Below are positions 13,556 to 22,339 of a DNA stretch of 64,000 nucleotides, piece by piece (positions within the stretch are counted from its first letter, which is position 1; each line of letters opens with the position of its first letter). Source of the stretch: Prochlorococcus sp. AG-418-D13. GTDB lineage: Bacteria > Cyanobacteriota > Cyanobacteriia > PCC-6307 > Cyanobiaceae. A program made the translations under genes and the position numbers. The DNA lies in the NCBI GenBank assembly GCA_003214315.1, contig QCLU01000002.1, forward strand, positions 1 through 64,000, read 5' to 3'. The notes beneath the pieces were generated by a model. That model had not been told where the DNA came from, searched no databases, and saw nothing but the letters and a program-made list of their open reading frames with translations.

Positions 13556-13820
13556 AAGTCACACACATAACAATCAAATGAATTCAACAATTGATTTGAT
13601 TATTGACTCTTTAAAAGATGAGCCCATTGGAGAAACTGATCACTTTATTTGGTTCATAACAGATATTGGAATTGTTGCCCTATTTAAAAGAAACAAGGAT
13701 TATGAAATCTATAATTCAAATGTTGAAATTGAGGCTAATAAAATAGGTTTGGATATAACTAAAGAAGAAAAAGAATTCCTCAAAACAAAAGAGAAGCAGC
13801 TTTTCTTGTTTTATTCATAA
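13542..13820 (+). CDS. 92-aa hypothetical protein
   Basis: The ATG at 13542 has GAGGT about seven bases upstream, inside the preceding gene, supporting this start; an alternative ATG lies at 13578. The protein reads MVAIKSHTHNNQMNSTIDLI, then a mixed region (HFIWFITDIGIVALFKRN) and a charged helical tail (ITKEEKEFLKTKEKQLFLF). Probably soluble. No known family. Confidence 0.55.
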   Translation: MVAIKSHTHNNQMNSTIDLIIDSLKDEPIGETDHFIWFITDIGIVALFKRNKDYEIYNSNVEIEANKIGLDITKEEKEFLKTKEKQLFLFYS

Positions 13821-13840
13821 TTTAAGATCTATTTCTTAAT

Positions 13841-14032
13841 TTAATAAGAATGCTCAAGGTTAAAGTTAGGCTCTTTAATATTATTTTCGCTAATTAATTC
13901 ATATGTGAGCTCTTTATTTAGGGCATTTATGTAGGATGTATAAAGTTTCCCCCAAACAAATTCAAATTCATCTTTACTCAAATTCTTGAAAAGAATTTCT
14001 CCTTTGAAGTAAATGTGATAAGAATCATTCAT
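13841..14032 (-). CDS. 63-aa hypothetical protein
   Basis: It starts MNDSYHIYFKGEILFKNLSK with a strand-strand look, then EFEFVWGKLYTSYINALNKE helical and a polar tail ending EHSY. Resembles a small two-strand plus helix fold. It is convergent with the gene ending at 13820. No family recognised. Confidence 0.5.
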   Translation of the reverse strand: MNDSYHIYFKGEILFKNLSKDEFEFVWGKLYTSYINALNKELTYELISENNIKEPNFNLEHSY

Positions 14033-14129
14033 AGTGGAAAATCAATCTTATCCTTTTTAACGCAAAGGATTCTGTACGTAGTATTGTCTGCTACTAAAAA
14101 GGAATTTATAAGTGTAATGAGGAATACTC

Positions 14130-14441
14130 CTAAACCATTCGTGTATTCATTTTTTGTTTTTTGAATAATCCTACTGTCTCATCAAGATCCATACACGGCT
14201 GAATACTGATATCCATTAATCTCCTCCAGGGATGCCATTGTTTCCAAATTGTTTCAAGTGAATCTGCACTAACTACAGAATGTCCAATCCCATTTTGAAC
14301 CATAAAAATCCAAGAATGAACCTCATAGTTTTCAGGCCGGTTTTGGGGACCACCTGATTCGTACCAATTAATTAGCATCTCCGCCCCTTCTTCTTGATCC
14401 TCGCCATCAGTAAATTCGTAAGAAATCAAATACCTTTGCAT
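14130..14441 (-). CDS. DUF3303-like protein
   Basis: The 103-aa protein starts MQRYLISYEFTDGEDQEEGA, then WYESGGPQNRPENYEVHSWI and GIGHSVVSADSLETIWKQW. It has the late DISIQPCMDLDE segment. This order (strand, GGP, W-strand, G-x-x-x-x-E/S, W-helix, PV-D) matches the DUF3303 ferredoxin-like fold. The family has no fixed function. Monocistronic, with a gap before the next minus-strand gene. Confidence 0.65.
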   Translation of the reverse strand: MQRYLISYEFTDGEDQEEGAEMLINWYESGGPQNRPENYEVHSWIFMVQNGIGHSVVSADSLETIWKQWHPWRRLMDISIQPCMDLDETVGLFKKQKMNTRMV

Positions 14442-14724
14442 ATAGATTATTTTTAAAATATCTAAACTATTTTAACTCTAGATTTAGATATTGCTTTCAA
14501 ATTTAATAAATGCTATGAAGTTTATAGTTGTGATTGTTTTAAATGACTGAAAGATTTGGGAAAATTAAAAAAATTGTCTTAAGTAATATATCTTTTATAA
14601 ATAATACAATTTTGAAGTACTTCCAAAACCATGATCTATTCGTATAGCTCCTTTTGATAGATAAAATTTGATACTTTTTAAACCACAATAAATTAGTTAA
14701 TATGTTTATGCTTTAGAGATTTTA

Positions 14725-15105
14725 ATGAAAGATAAAAAAGATAATAGAGATCCAATCGATAATTTAGAGTATGAAAAAGTTCTTGAAGAAGAAATAATTA
14801 ATTCATACGAAAGTAAATTTCAGAAAGATACTGAACCAGAAAAAAAGACTAAATTTTACAGACTTAAAAGAACTCCATTAGAAATATTAAATAGATTATT
14901 TTTCTTTTTTTTTATTGGAAGTTTTCTTTTCTCTTTGTTTTTAGCTTATTCAGAAAGTAAGTTGTGGTTCATACTTTATGTAATAAGTGCATTGTCATGT
15001 GTTTTCTATACTCCTAATAGAAAAGCACTTAAAGAATTAATAGCAGCCTGGCCAAATATAGAGGATCTCATTAAAGGGAGGAGTTTGTGGAGAAAAGGAA
15101 AGTAA
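14725..15105 (+). CDS. 126-aa two-span membrane protein
   Basis: A charged N-terminal half (MKDKKDNRDPIDNLEYEKVL) precedes the conserved-looking FYRLKRTPLEILNRLFFFFF. Two hydrophobic helices follow (FFFIGSFLFSLFLAYSES and WFILYVISALSCVFY), then NRKALKELIAAWPNIEDL. It leads a cluster with two tiny genes at 15113 and 15202. No family recognised; cyanobacteria-restricted by impression only. Confidence 0.6.
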   Translation: MKDKKDNRDPIDNLEYEKVLEEEIINSYESKFQKDTEPEKKTKFYRLKRTPLEILNRLFFFFFIGSFLFSLFLAYSESKLWFILYVISALSCVFYTPNRKALKELIAAWPNIEDLIKGRSLWRKGK

Positions 15106-15112
15106 ATAGATC

Positions 15113-15205
15113 ATGAAACCGTTAAGTTCATTTAAAAAATGGTTATTAAGTATTCTTGTGCCATACATTGAGGGTGCCAACAAGAAAAAAGAGGATAAAA
15201 AATGA
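15113..15205 (+). CDS. 30-aa basic amphipathic peptide
   Basis: MKPLSSFKKWLLSILVPYIE followed by GANKKKEDKK. It starts seven bases after the previous stop and overlaps the next ATG by four bases (ATGA). These junctions support a real gene. Likely membrane-peripheral. Confidence 0.5.
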   Translation: MKPLSSFKKWLLSILVPYIEGANKKKEDKK

Positions 15206-15339
15206 GTTTAATAAAGGTTGGAATTATTGTGGAATTATTATTATTGTTTGGCGTTTTTTTATGGGTTAAAAAACTAAATAGTAAAAAATCTAGACAACCT
15301 TCTCTATCAAAAAAATTATTAAAAAATCTCAAATTTTAG
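15202..15339 (+). CDS. 45-aa single-span membrane protein
   Basis: MSLIKVGIIVELLLLFGVFL is one hydrophobic helix, followed by a strongly basic tail (WVKKLNSKKSRQPSLSKKLL). The ATG overlaps the stop of the preceding peptide. Function unknown. Confidence 0.55.
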   Translation: MSLIKVGIIVELLLLFGVFLWVKKLNSKKSRQPSLSKKLLKNLKF

Positions 15340-15461
15340 AATTTTGATCACAAAATAAGGAATCTCTATAAAGAGATCACTTTTATCAGAAAAATTATTT
15401 ACTTTTTACTCTCACTTTGTGTGTGAAATCGGTTAGAACATCTACATTGCTCCTAAATAAT

Positions 15462-15815
15462 ATGGTTTCCTCTATCCAAGGTCTTGCTCCAATAACAAAT
15501 CCATTAAATAGTGTCTTAATCGAAAAGAAACTAATAAATGTTGATCAAAAGTTTATCCAGCTTGTTTCTCTTGCAGAAGGGTTACCTCGTACAGAAGTAA
15601 TTGAAAGTGGAAGGAATTATTGGAGAGGTGTTTGTAGAAGCATGATTTTTAGATTTCCAGATGATCTAGAAATTTTGAAGCTTGATGTAAGAAGTTATGT
15701 AGATAGATCAAAAGGAATAATCCAAATAAGATCTGCAGCTAGATTAGGTCAATCAGATTTAGGTGTAAATCTTAGAAGAGTGGAATATTTGTTTAATCAA
15801 TTAGAGAAATTTTAA
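15462..15815 (+). CDS. DUF1499 family protein
   Basis: The C-terminal two thirds fit DUF1499: RNYWRGVCRSMIFRFPDDLE, then GIIQIRSAARLGQSDLGVNL and RRVEYLF. The family signature is RS-x-R-x-G-x-x-DxGxNxxRvE. Its function is unknown though it recurs in cyanobacteria and plastids. I use ATG 15462 (117 aa); a GTG at 15417 would give 132 aa. No signal peptide is evident. Confidence 0.75.
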   Translation: MVSSIQGLAPITNPLNSVLIEKKLINVDQKFIQLVSLAEGLPRTEVIESGRNYWRGVCRSMIFRFPDDLEILKLDVRSYVDRSKGIIQIRSAARLGQSDLGVNLRRVEYLFNQLEKF

Positions 15816-15892
15816 TTAATCTGTTTTTTATAGATTTAGGGTTCTTTTTATTAAATAGTTGTGCTTTAATTCATAAGAATATTTGAAATTCC

Positions 15893-16024
15893 ATGGTAAA
15901 AATAATCTTAGTTGGAGTTATTGTTGCGCTCGTATATTCACAGCCTGAACTTCGTCTTACAGTCGCTGATTGGTTAAAAGCAGCTTCTGATTTTCTAATT
16001 GAATCAGTACAAGTAAAACCTTGA
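15893..16024 (+). CDS. 43-aa membrane-anchored peptide, paralog of 5396-5602
   Basis: MVKIILVGVIVALVYSQPEL is a membrane helix. It is followed by RLTVADWLKAASDFLIESVQ. The pattern P-x-x-R-x-x-V, then LK-x-x-S-x-FL, is shared with the 68-aa protein upstream of the ligase-like gene. Function unknown. Confidence 0.55.
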   Translation: MVKIILVGVIVALVYSQPELRLTVADWLKAASDFLIESVQVKP

Positions 16025-16207
16025 ATTAATTTTTAATGAAGCATTAAATAAGACCTGAGACAGTAATCATTTGTTTAATGCATAGAGCTACGAAAATAAA
16101 TATTATTACCCTGCTTAATATGTATTTCACTTATACAAATAAATAGTTTTAGGAACATAATACAAAATATTTTTGAAATTTTTGAATAGTTAACGATAAT
16201 AAGGGAT

Positions 16208-17263
16208 ATGAAGCTTAGATTATTTGAGTTCTATTTTATTAAAGACTATTTAAGGCCTTGGTTTGGTCTTATTTATTCTTTATTCTTTCTGTTTTTTTTG
16301 GGTGCAATCGGCTATCGAATAACAGAGGGATGGGAATGGAGTGATTGCTTATGGATGGTTCTGATCACAATAACCACTATTGGTTTTGGAGAAGTTCAAC
16401 CTTTAAGTCCTGAAGGCAGGATCGTAACTGTTTTAGTAATCGTTGGCGGATTGATCTTTATTCAATTTACCTTTCAAAAAGCTGTAAGATTATTCGAATC
16501 CGGCTATTTTCAAAGAGTAAACGAATTACGTTTTAAAAGAATTCTTAGAAAAATGGAAAATCATGTAATTTTGTGCGGATATGGGAGGGTTGGTCAGGAA
16601 ATATCTAACCAAATAAAAACACAAAATATTCCAATTATTGTTGTTGAGAGTGATGAAGATAGAAAAAAGATTGCGGAAGAAAATGGTTTAGAAGTACTTT
16701 GTGCTGACGCCACTCTTGATGAGACGTTAAAACTGGCAGGATTAGAAAAATGCAAAAGTTTGGTTGTTACCTTGCCTAATGATGCTGCAAATTTATATGT
16801 GGTTTTAAGCGCTAAAGGAATAAGAAGTTCTATAAGAGTAATTGCAAGGGCTGGGACTGAAGAGGCGGCTAGTAAGTTGAGATTAGCTGGTGCAAGCATA
16901 GTTGTTAGTCCTTATATAGCTGCAGGAAGAGCAATGGCATCTATGGCTTTAAGACCTATTGCTATTGATTTTCTTGATCTACTTGCAGGAAGTGAATGTG
17001 AGATTGAAGAATTTGAATTAAGTAATGATATTAGTCTTTTTGAAACAGCAGAGAAAAGATCACTTTCTGAACTTGGAATAGGTAAAAAAAGCGGTGCAAA
17101 AATTTTAGCTATTAAAGAAAATGAAAAGTTGTTCACTAATCCTGGCGGTAATTTTATACTTCAACCAGGTCAGGTTTTAATAGCATTTGGTAGTAAAGAA
17201 CAACTAAATATTTTGAACGGATTATTAGGAAATCTTGTCGTAGCAGTAGAGCTATTAAAGTAG
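16208..17263 (+). CDS. Potassium channel with RCK (TrkA-N/TrkA-C) domain
   Basis: A 351-aa MthK-like ligand-gated K+ channel. TM1 is about residues 18-36, the pore helix and selectivity filter are TITTIGFGE at 54-62, and TM2 is 72-90. The RCK Rossmann motif GYGRVG is at 124-129 with an acidic residue at the end of strand 2 (VVESDED), then a TrkA-C-like end with LQPGQVLIAFGS. The filter reads GFGE instead of the usual GYGD. Such channels set cytosolic K+ and are gated by Ca2+ or nucleotides. It is followed by the c6-like cytochrome after 54 bases. Confidence 0.85.
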   Translation: MKLRLFEFYFIKDYLRPWFGLIYSLFFLFFLGAIGYRITEGWEWSDCLWMVLITITTIGFGEVQPLSPEGRIVTVLVIVGGLIFIQFTFQKAVRLFESGYFQRVNELRFKRILRKMENHVILCGYGRVGQEISNQIKTQNIPIIVVESDEDRKKIAEENGLEVLCADATLDETLKLAGLEKCKSLVVTLPNDAANLYVVLSAKGIRSSIRVIARAGTEEAASKLRLAGASIVVSPYIAAGRAMASMALRPIAIDFLDLLAGSECEIEEFELSNDISLFETAEKRSLSELGIGKKSGAKILAIKENEKLFTNPGGNFILQPGQVLIAFGSKEQLNILNGLLGNLVVAVELLK

Positions 17264-17317
17264 ATAGATCAAGATTCAGAATTAATTGCTAAATTGATTG
17301 TGGATGGAATAAATCAA

Positions 17318-17671
17318 ATGAAAATATTTAAAGTTCTATTTTTAATTCCTATAATAACTTTAATAATTATTTTTCAAACCTCTTTGAATAATAGATATCT
17401 AATGGCTTCTGATATTAGAGATGGAGAAACAATTTTTAGAAATGTTTGTGCAGGCTGCCATGTAAGGGGTGGATCAGTCGTTCTCAAAGGATCTAAATCA
17501 TTAAAACTTTCCGACCTTGAAAAAAGAGGAATAGCAGATGTAAATTCAATAACAATAATTGCTAATGATGGGATTGGTTTTATGAAAGGTTATAAAAATA
17601 AATTGAAGGATAGAGAGGATAAGGTTCTTGCACAATGGATTATTCAAAATGCAGAAAAGGGTTGGGAGTAA
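17318..17671 (+). CDS. petJ: Cytochrome c6-like protein
   Basis: A 117-aa lumenal c-type cytochrome. Signal peptide is about residues 1-30 (MKIFKVLFLIPIITLIIIFQ). The haem site is CAGCH (44-48), with Met89 (GIGFMKGY) as axial ligand and the c6 end QWIIQNAEKGW. The Gln normally found at the TTQVTNG-equivalent site is Ile here (TIIANDG), as in c6B/c6C-type variants, so it may not be the main plastocyanin-substituting carrier. ATG 17318 gives a proper signal peptide; the frame opens earlier at a TTG. Its stop directly abuts the next ATG. Confidence 0.8.
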   Translation: MKIFKVLFLIPIITLIIIFQTSLNNRYLMASDIRDGETIFRNVCAGCHVRGGSVVLKGSKSLKLSDLEKRGIADVNSITIIANDGIGFMKGYKNKLKDREDKVLAQWIIQNAEKGWE

Positions 17672-18040
17672 ATGAAAAGCTTCTTTTTTGCATCTTTTTT
17701 ATTTTTATTAGCTGAATATTCTTTTGCTGAGGAATTAATTAATTACACAATTACATCTGATTCTCAAAAAAATACTTTAAAAGGTGGTTTAGAGGCCATT
17801 GGAAATGTTGTTGTTAAAAGGACTAAGGATGATTTTGAAGCCTCCTCAGATAAGCTTACTTACGATAATGATTCGAAAACTTTAAAACTATTTGGAAATG
17901 TATTTATTAAAAACTTAGAATCAGAAGGATTATCAATTGAAGAAACATCTGGAGATGAGTTGACCATATTTACTGATACGGGAGTTTTTGAATTCAAATC
18001 TCAAAATAAAAACAGAGTAAAAACAAAAATTAAATTCTAA
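17672..18040 (+). CDS. LptA/OstA-like periplasmic protein
   Basis: A 122-aa secreted protein with a signal peptide (MKSFFFASFLFLLAEYSFA). It carries the OstA beta-jellyroll repeats: TLKGGLEAIGNVVVKRTKDD, then ASSDKLTYDNDSKTLKLFGN and VFIKN. The family bridges the periplasm in lipopolysaccharide export. Here it is far from lptB (61049) and begins immediately after the cytochrome gene, so they share a transcript. It is shorter than typical LptA (about 150-180 aa). I keep the symbol blank since substrate in cyanobacteria is unproven. Confidence 0.7.
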   Translation: MKSFFFASFLFLLAEYSFAEELINYTITSDSQKNTLKGGLEAIGNVVVKRTKDDFEASSDKLTYDNDSKTLKLFGNVFIKNLESEGLSIEETSGDELTIFTDTGVFEFKSQNKNRVKTKIKF

Positions 18041-18208
18041 ATAAAAAGTTAATATTTAATTGAAAATTTTAATTTCTAGCTGAGCTCTTAATGCCGATAT
18101 ATAAATAATAATTTTTTATATCAAAATAATTTGATTTATATATCTTTAAATTTTTAAATTTCCTTTTGGCTGTAATTTATATTTAACAGACTCATTTCTC
18201 CTTACAAA
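18041..18208. other. Intergenic region before pstS
   Basis: This 168-base AT-rich stretch must carry the pst promoter. I looked for tandem CTTAACCT-type Pho-box repeats and did not find a convincing pair; only TTTAACAGA near 18182 comes close. Confidence 0.4.
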
Positions 18209-19180
18209 GTGGGCATTTTCAAAAAAGTTCTTATTTTTTCTTCTGCTGTCTCATTAGTTCTCTCTCAAGAAGCTATTGCTTCAAAAAGATTGAGCGGAGC
18301 AGGTGCTACATTTCCCTCGAAAATTTATACTAGGTGGTTTTTTGACTTAGCTAAATCTGGAGGCCCTAGAGTTAATTATCAAGCAGTAGGTTCTGGATCT
18401 GGAAGAAAAGCTTTTTTAGACCAAACCGTAAACTTTGGTGCTTCTGATGATCCTATGAAGGCTAAAGATATAGCAAAGGTATCAAGAGGTTTAGTACAGA
18501 TTCCTATGGTTGGAGGAACTATTGCGTTTGGTTATAACTATAATTGTGATTTGAAACTTACTCAAGAGCAAGCAGTAAGAGTTGCAATGGGTATGGTTAA
18601 AAACTGGAAAGAATTAGGCTGTAAATCAGGAAAGTTAACTTGGACACATCGTTCTGATGGTTCAGGAACGACTAAGGCTTTCACAAACTCTATGGAAGCA
18701 TTTTCTCCAACATGGACTTTAGGAACTGGTAAATCAGTTAAGTGGCCAGCAGGCGTTGGAGCAAAAGGTAATTCTGGTGTTGCCGGTGTAATTCAAAACA
18801 CTCCAGGCGCAATTGGTTATGTAAACCAGTCATATATTAAAGGTAATGTTAAGGCTGCTGCACTTCAAAATCTTTCAGGGGAGTTTCTAAAACCATCTGC
18901 AGAAGCAGGAGCCAAGGCTCTTAATGGTATTACTTTAGATGAAAATCTTGCGGGTAAAAATCCTAATCCATTAGCAAAAGGAGCGTACCCTATAGCTTCA
19001 TTGACATGGATACTTGCTTACGAAAAAGGTAATGGTAGAAACACTAAAGCAATCAAACAAGCCTTTAATACATTGTTAAGTGATGAGTATCAAGATAAGG
19101 CTACATCCCTTGGATTTATCCCCTTAAAAGGGAATATCCTTTTGAAATCAAGAGCTGCCGTTGAGAAAATAGGTAGTTAA
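18209..19180 (+). CDS. pstS: Phosphate ABC transporter substrate-binding protein PstS
   Basis: A 323-aa periplasmic phosphate receptor starting at GTG 18209. Signal peptide MGIFKKVLIFSSAVSLVLS ends near EAIASK. Phosphate-binding segments visible: LSGAGATFPSKIYTRWF, AVGSGSGRKAF and HRSDGSGTTKAF. The C-terminal GFIPLKGNILLKSRAAVEKI is typical. It heads the pstSCAB operon with pstC 105 bases downstream. Expected to be induced by phosphate starvation from family knowledge. No phoB/phoR pair lies in the window. Confidence 0.95.
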   Translation: MGIFKKVLIFSSAVSLVLSQEAIASKRLSGAGATFPSKIYTRWFFDLAKSGGPRVNYQAVGSGSGRKAFLDQTVNFGASDDPMKAKDIAKVSRGLVQIPMVGGTIAFGYNYNCDLKLTQEQAVRVAMGMVKNWKELGCKSGKLTWTHRSDGSGTTKAFTNSMEAFSPTWTLGTGKSVKWPAGVGAKGNSGVAGVIQNTPGAIGYVNQSYIKGNVKAAALQNLSGEFLKPSAEAGAKALNGITLDENLAGKNPNPLAKGAYPIASLTWILAYEKGNGRNTKAIKQAFNTLLSDEYQDKATSLGFIPLKGNILLKSRAAVEKIGS

Positions 19181-19285
19181 ATTTTTGAATAGATGTCAAA
19201 TTATCATGACTTTCATATACCTTTAAGTCCTCTTAAAGTCTTTTACAGCATTTAGTAGTAGATTTATAGAGATATTCTTTTTTTA

Positions 19286-20233
19286 ATGGAAGAGAAATTA
19301 ACTCTTTTCAAGAATCGTAAAAGATTCGGTATCGAAAAAAATATAGATATTATCTTCAAGAATACTGCTCTAGTCTTGTCTAGTTTCGTAGCAATAATAC
19401 TTTTAGGAATTATTTTAGTAGTCTTTTTTCAGTCATTTGAATCCTTTTCAAGGTATGGATTGAAATTTTTAGTAACCTCTGAATGGAACCCAGTAAAAGA
19501 TGAATACGGAGCTTTTACCGCAATTTATGGCACATTAGTAACTTCATTTCTCTCGTTATTAATAACTATCCCTTTGGGAGTTGGAACTGCAATATTTATT
19601 ACCGAAGACTTTGTGCCTAAAATTGTTAGAGAAATAATAGGTTCTTTTGTTGAATTATTAGCAGCTATTCCATCAGTTGTATTGGGACTCTGGGCAATAT
19701 TTGTTATGGAACCTTTTTTTAGAGCCTTTTTTGTCTTTTTACATAATTTCTTTGGTTGGATACCTTTATTCAGTACAGAACCTACAGGCAGGAATTCCTT
19801 GCTTGCAATATTGATTTTAGTTGTAATGCTTTTGCCTATAGTGACCTCCATTGCAAGGGATTCTCTTAATCAGGTACCTAAAAAGTTAAGAAATGCAGCT
19901 TATGGAATTGGAGCAAGTAGATGGAAAACAATATTTTCAGTAATTTTGCCGGCAGCATTATCAGGAATTATGGCAGGTGTTCTTCTTGCTTTAGGCAGGG
20001 CAATGGGTGAAACCATGGCTGTTACAATGATTATTGGTAATTCCAATGCATTTAGTTGGTCTTTATTATCTCCTGGATATACCATTTCATCTATGCTTGC
20101 AAACCAGTTTGGCGAAGCTGATGGAAGTCAGGTTTCATCACTTTTTTATGCGGCTTTTGTACTGATGATCCTATCTTTAGTGGTCAATATCTTTGCTCAA
20201 TGGCTAGTTAAGAAATTTAGTCTCAAATATTAG
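19286..20233 (+). CDS. pstC: Phosphate ABC transporter permease PstC
   Basis: The 315-aa inner-membrane permease has six predicted spans. The pore helix region has LLITIPLGVGTAIFITEDFV, and the EAA loop reads KLRNAAYGIGASRWKTIFSV. An N-terminal cytosolic extension precedes the first helix. PstC and PstA form the channel of the Pst complex. The gene is followed by pstA after six bases. Confidence 0.95.
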   Translation: MEEKLTLFKNRKRFGIEKNIDIIFKNTALVLSSFVAIILLGIILVVFFQSFESFSRYGLKFLVTSEWNPVKDEYGAFTAIYGTLVTSFLSLLITIPLGVGTAIFITEDFVPKIVREIIGSFVELLAAIPSVVLGLWAIFVMEPFFRAFFVFLHNFFGWIPLFSTEPTGRNSLLAILILVVMLLPIVTSIARDSLNQVPKKLRNAAYGIGASRWKTIFSVILPAALSGIMAGVLLALGRAMGETMAVTMIIGNSNAFSWSLLSPGYTISSMLANQFGEADGSQVSSLFYAAFVLMILSLVVNIFAQWLVKKFSLKY

Positions 20234-20239
20234 ATAATT

Positions 20240-21133
20240 ATGAATTCACTCTATTATCAGAAAAGATTATCAAGAAATATAGGAGATAAATTCTTTACTT
20301 CTTTATCAGTAATTTGTGCATTGATAGCAATACTTCCTTTGATTTTTTTAGTGACTTATATTCTTATCAAAGGTGGATCTCAAATCACACCAGATCTATT
20401 TACTTTAGAACCAAATCCTCCCGGAGATGATTTAGATGCTGGAGGTATTAATCCTGCATTGATTGGGACACTAATAATTACTACTATTGCTTCAATAATT
20501 GCGATACCAGTAGGTGTTGGCGGTGGTATATATCTAGCAGAATATTCTAAAGGTGGTGCTTTTTCAAGATTTATTAGATTTGGGGTGAATGTTTTAGCTG
20601 GAGTTCCCTCAATAATTGCTGGCGTATTTATATATGCCTTAATTGTCTCAACAAAAATTTTGTTTGGAAGTATGTATAGCGGCTTGGCTGGAGGTATGGC
20701 GCTTTCAATATTAATGTTACCTACAGTGATTAAGACGACTGATGAAGGTTTAAAGTTAGTTCCTAATGAGTTGAGATACGCCTCATTAGGTGTTGGAGCA
20801 AGTATGTATACAACTATATTGAAAGTTACTTTGCCCTCTGCATTTAGATCTATTGCAACTGGCGTTGTCCTTGGCATTGCGAGAGCTGCGGGCGAAACAG
20901 CACCTTTGATTTTTACTGCTTTATTCTCTTACTACTACATAACAGGCTTTGGTGACTTGTTTTATGAGATGGGTTCTTTGGCCGTGTTGATATATAACTT
21001 TGCTCTTGAACCATATGATGCACAGAATAAACTTGCTTGGGCAGCTTCCTTTATTCTTGTTTTGTCGATACTATCAGTAAATATATTTTCAAGGATATTG
21101 GCCGCTTTTAATGAGAAAACTAAGAGGCTATAA
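20240..21133 (+). CDS. pstA: Phosphate ABC transporter permease PstA
   Basis: The 297-aa partner permease. Characteristic stretches: TIASIIAIPVGVGGGIYLAE, and the EAA loop NELRYASLGVGASMYTTILK followed by ARAAGETAPLIFTALF. Six hydrophobic helices can be picked out. Tight spacing on both sides (six bases after pstC, none before pstB) shows a single operon. Confidence 0.95.
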   Translation: MNSLYYQKRLSRNIGDKFFTSLSVICALIAILPLIFLVTYILIKGGSQITPDLFTLEPNPPGDDLDAGGINPALIGTLIITTIASIIAIPVGVGGGIYLAEYSKGGAFSRFIRFGVNVLAGVPSIIAGVFIYALIVSTKILFGSMYSGLAGGMALSILMLPTVIKTTDEGLKLVPNELRYASLGVGASMYTTILKVTLPSAFRSIATGVVLGIARAAGETAPLIFTALFSYYYITGFGDLFYEMGSLAVLIYNFALEPYDAQNKLAWAASFILVLSILSVNIFSRILAAFNEKTKRL

Positions 21134-21943
21134 ATGATTAAAAATACTAAAAAGGCACAAAAGAATAACATTTTATCTCTTGAGAATGTCTCTATTAGTT
21201 ACGGAAAAAATGAGGCAGTAAAGAATGTTTTTTGTAATTTCAAACAAGGCGATATAACTTCACTAATTGGTCCTTCTGGATGTGGTAAATCTACCGTCCT
21301 TAGATCTTTAAATAGGATGAATGATCTAATACCTAATTGCGCACTAAAAGGAACTGTCCTCTTTGATGGAACTAATATTTATGACAAAAGAATTGATCCA
21401 GTTGAAGTAAGAAGAAGAATTGGGATGGTTTTTCAGCAACCTAATCCTTTTCCAAAATCTATCTACGAAAATATTGCATTTGGAGCAAGAATTAATGGAT
21501 TTACTGGAGATATGGATGAACTAGTAGAAAGTTCACTCAAAAAAGCTGCTTTATGGGACGAATGTAAGGATAAGTTAGATCAAAGCGGATACTCCTTATC
21601 TGGTGGCCAACAACAAAGACTATGTATAGCAAGAACCATCGCAATTGAGCCTGAAATAATTCTGATGGATGAGCCATGTTCAGCTTTGGATCCTATTTCC
21701 ACTTTGAAAATAGAAGAGACAATGCACGAACTTAAGAAGAATTACACAATAATAATCGTTACTCATAATATGCAACAGGCATTAAGAATTAGTGATATGA
21801 CTGCATTTTTCAATGCGATTGCATTTGATGATGGTTTTGATGGCAAAGTGGGATATCTTGCAGAATTTAATACGACAAAGAAAATCTTTAACTCTCCAAA
21901 AGAAAAAACTACTCAGGAATACATTTCAGGTAAATTTGGTTGA
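21134..21943 (+). CDS. pstB: Phosphate ABC transporter ATP-binding protein PstB
   Basis: The 269-aa ATPase of the Pst complex. Walker [10 protein letters not shown] is at 46-54, Q-loop [20 protein letters not shown], signature [13 protein letters not shown], Walker [13 protein letters not shown] and switch His in IIVTHNM. The [10 protein letters not shown] segment is diagnostic for PstB over other ABC ATPases. It directly follows the pstA stop. After it the plus strand is gene-poor for about 100 bases. Confidence 0.95.
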   Translation: MIKNTKKAQKNNILSLENVSISYGKNEAVKNVFCNFKQGDITSLIGPSGCGKSTVLRSLNRMNDLIPNCALKGTVLFDGTNIYDKRIDPVEVRRRIGMVFQQPNPFPKSIYENIAFGARINGFTGDMDELVESSLKKAALWDECKDKLDQSGYSLSGGQQQRLCIARTIAIEPEIILMDEPCSALDPISTLKIEETMHELKKNYTIIIVTHNMQQALRISDMTAFFNAIAFDDGFDGKVGYLAEFNTTKKIFNSPKEKTTQEYISGKFG

Positions 21944-22052
21944 TGTTAAATTTTTACCTTTTAAAAGAAAAATTTTTACTTTAAATACCTCCTAGGGGTA
22001 GACAAACAGTATAAATACCTATATAGTTGTTTCGAATTAGTAAGTTTAATCT

Positions 22053-22142
22053 TTGAAAAACTATCCTATTTTACCGTTTTTGATTTTTGCAGGTGCTTTA
22101 ATTACAACTGCCACTATTGGGTTACCTGTATTTACCTCGTAA
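22053..22142 (+). CDS. 29-aa single-span membrane peptide (TTG start)
   Basis: From TTG 22053 the peptide is KNYPILPFLIFAGALITTAT after the initiator, ending IGLPVFTS. One Gly/Ala-containing hydrophobic helix, the size of small photosystem II subunits, but I cannot match it. It is separated by about 110 bases from pstB and may be independent. Confidence 0.45.
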   Translation: MKNYPILPFLIFAGALITTATIGLPVFTS

Positions 22143-22173
22143 TTTAAAAAGTAATTTTATTTAAGGTAATCTT

Positions 22174-22329
22174 ATGGTTCCAATAATAAATAAACAATTA
22201 ATTGGAAGTCCTCATAAAGCATTAATAAGAGGAAATTTATTTGACTTTATGAAAAAAAGAGAGAATATGAATTTGTGTGGGAGTGAAAAATCTGTATTAA
22301 AACCATTTTTAAAAGTGGTTAATTTCTAA
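22174..22329 (+). CDS. 51-aa basic hypothetical protein
   Basis: The ORF starts MVPIINKQLIGSPHKALIRG with GGTAA upstream, then FDFMKKRENMNLCGSEKSVL and ends LKVVNF. Basic and soluble. It sits 31 bases after the small membrane peptide. No family recognised. Confidence 0.45.
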   Translation: MVPIINKQLIGSPHKALIRGNLFDFMKKRENMNLCGSEKSVLKPFLKVVNF

Positions 22330-22339
22330 TTTATTTATC

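Noticed and set aside
15363..15400. Terminator hairpin ATCTCT / AGAGAT
   Set aside because: The stem is short and no continuous T run follows.
1..16200. Genomic island or prophage
   Set aside because: The belt of small genes has no integrase, transposase, tRNA edge or attachment repeat in the window, and its composition matches the rest, so I call it a gene belt rather than an island.
18041..18208. Pho box before pstS
   Set aside because: No tandem CTTAACCT-like repeat with correct spacing is present.
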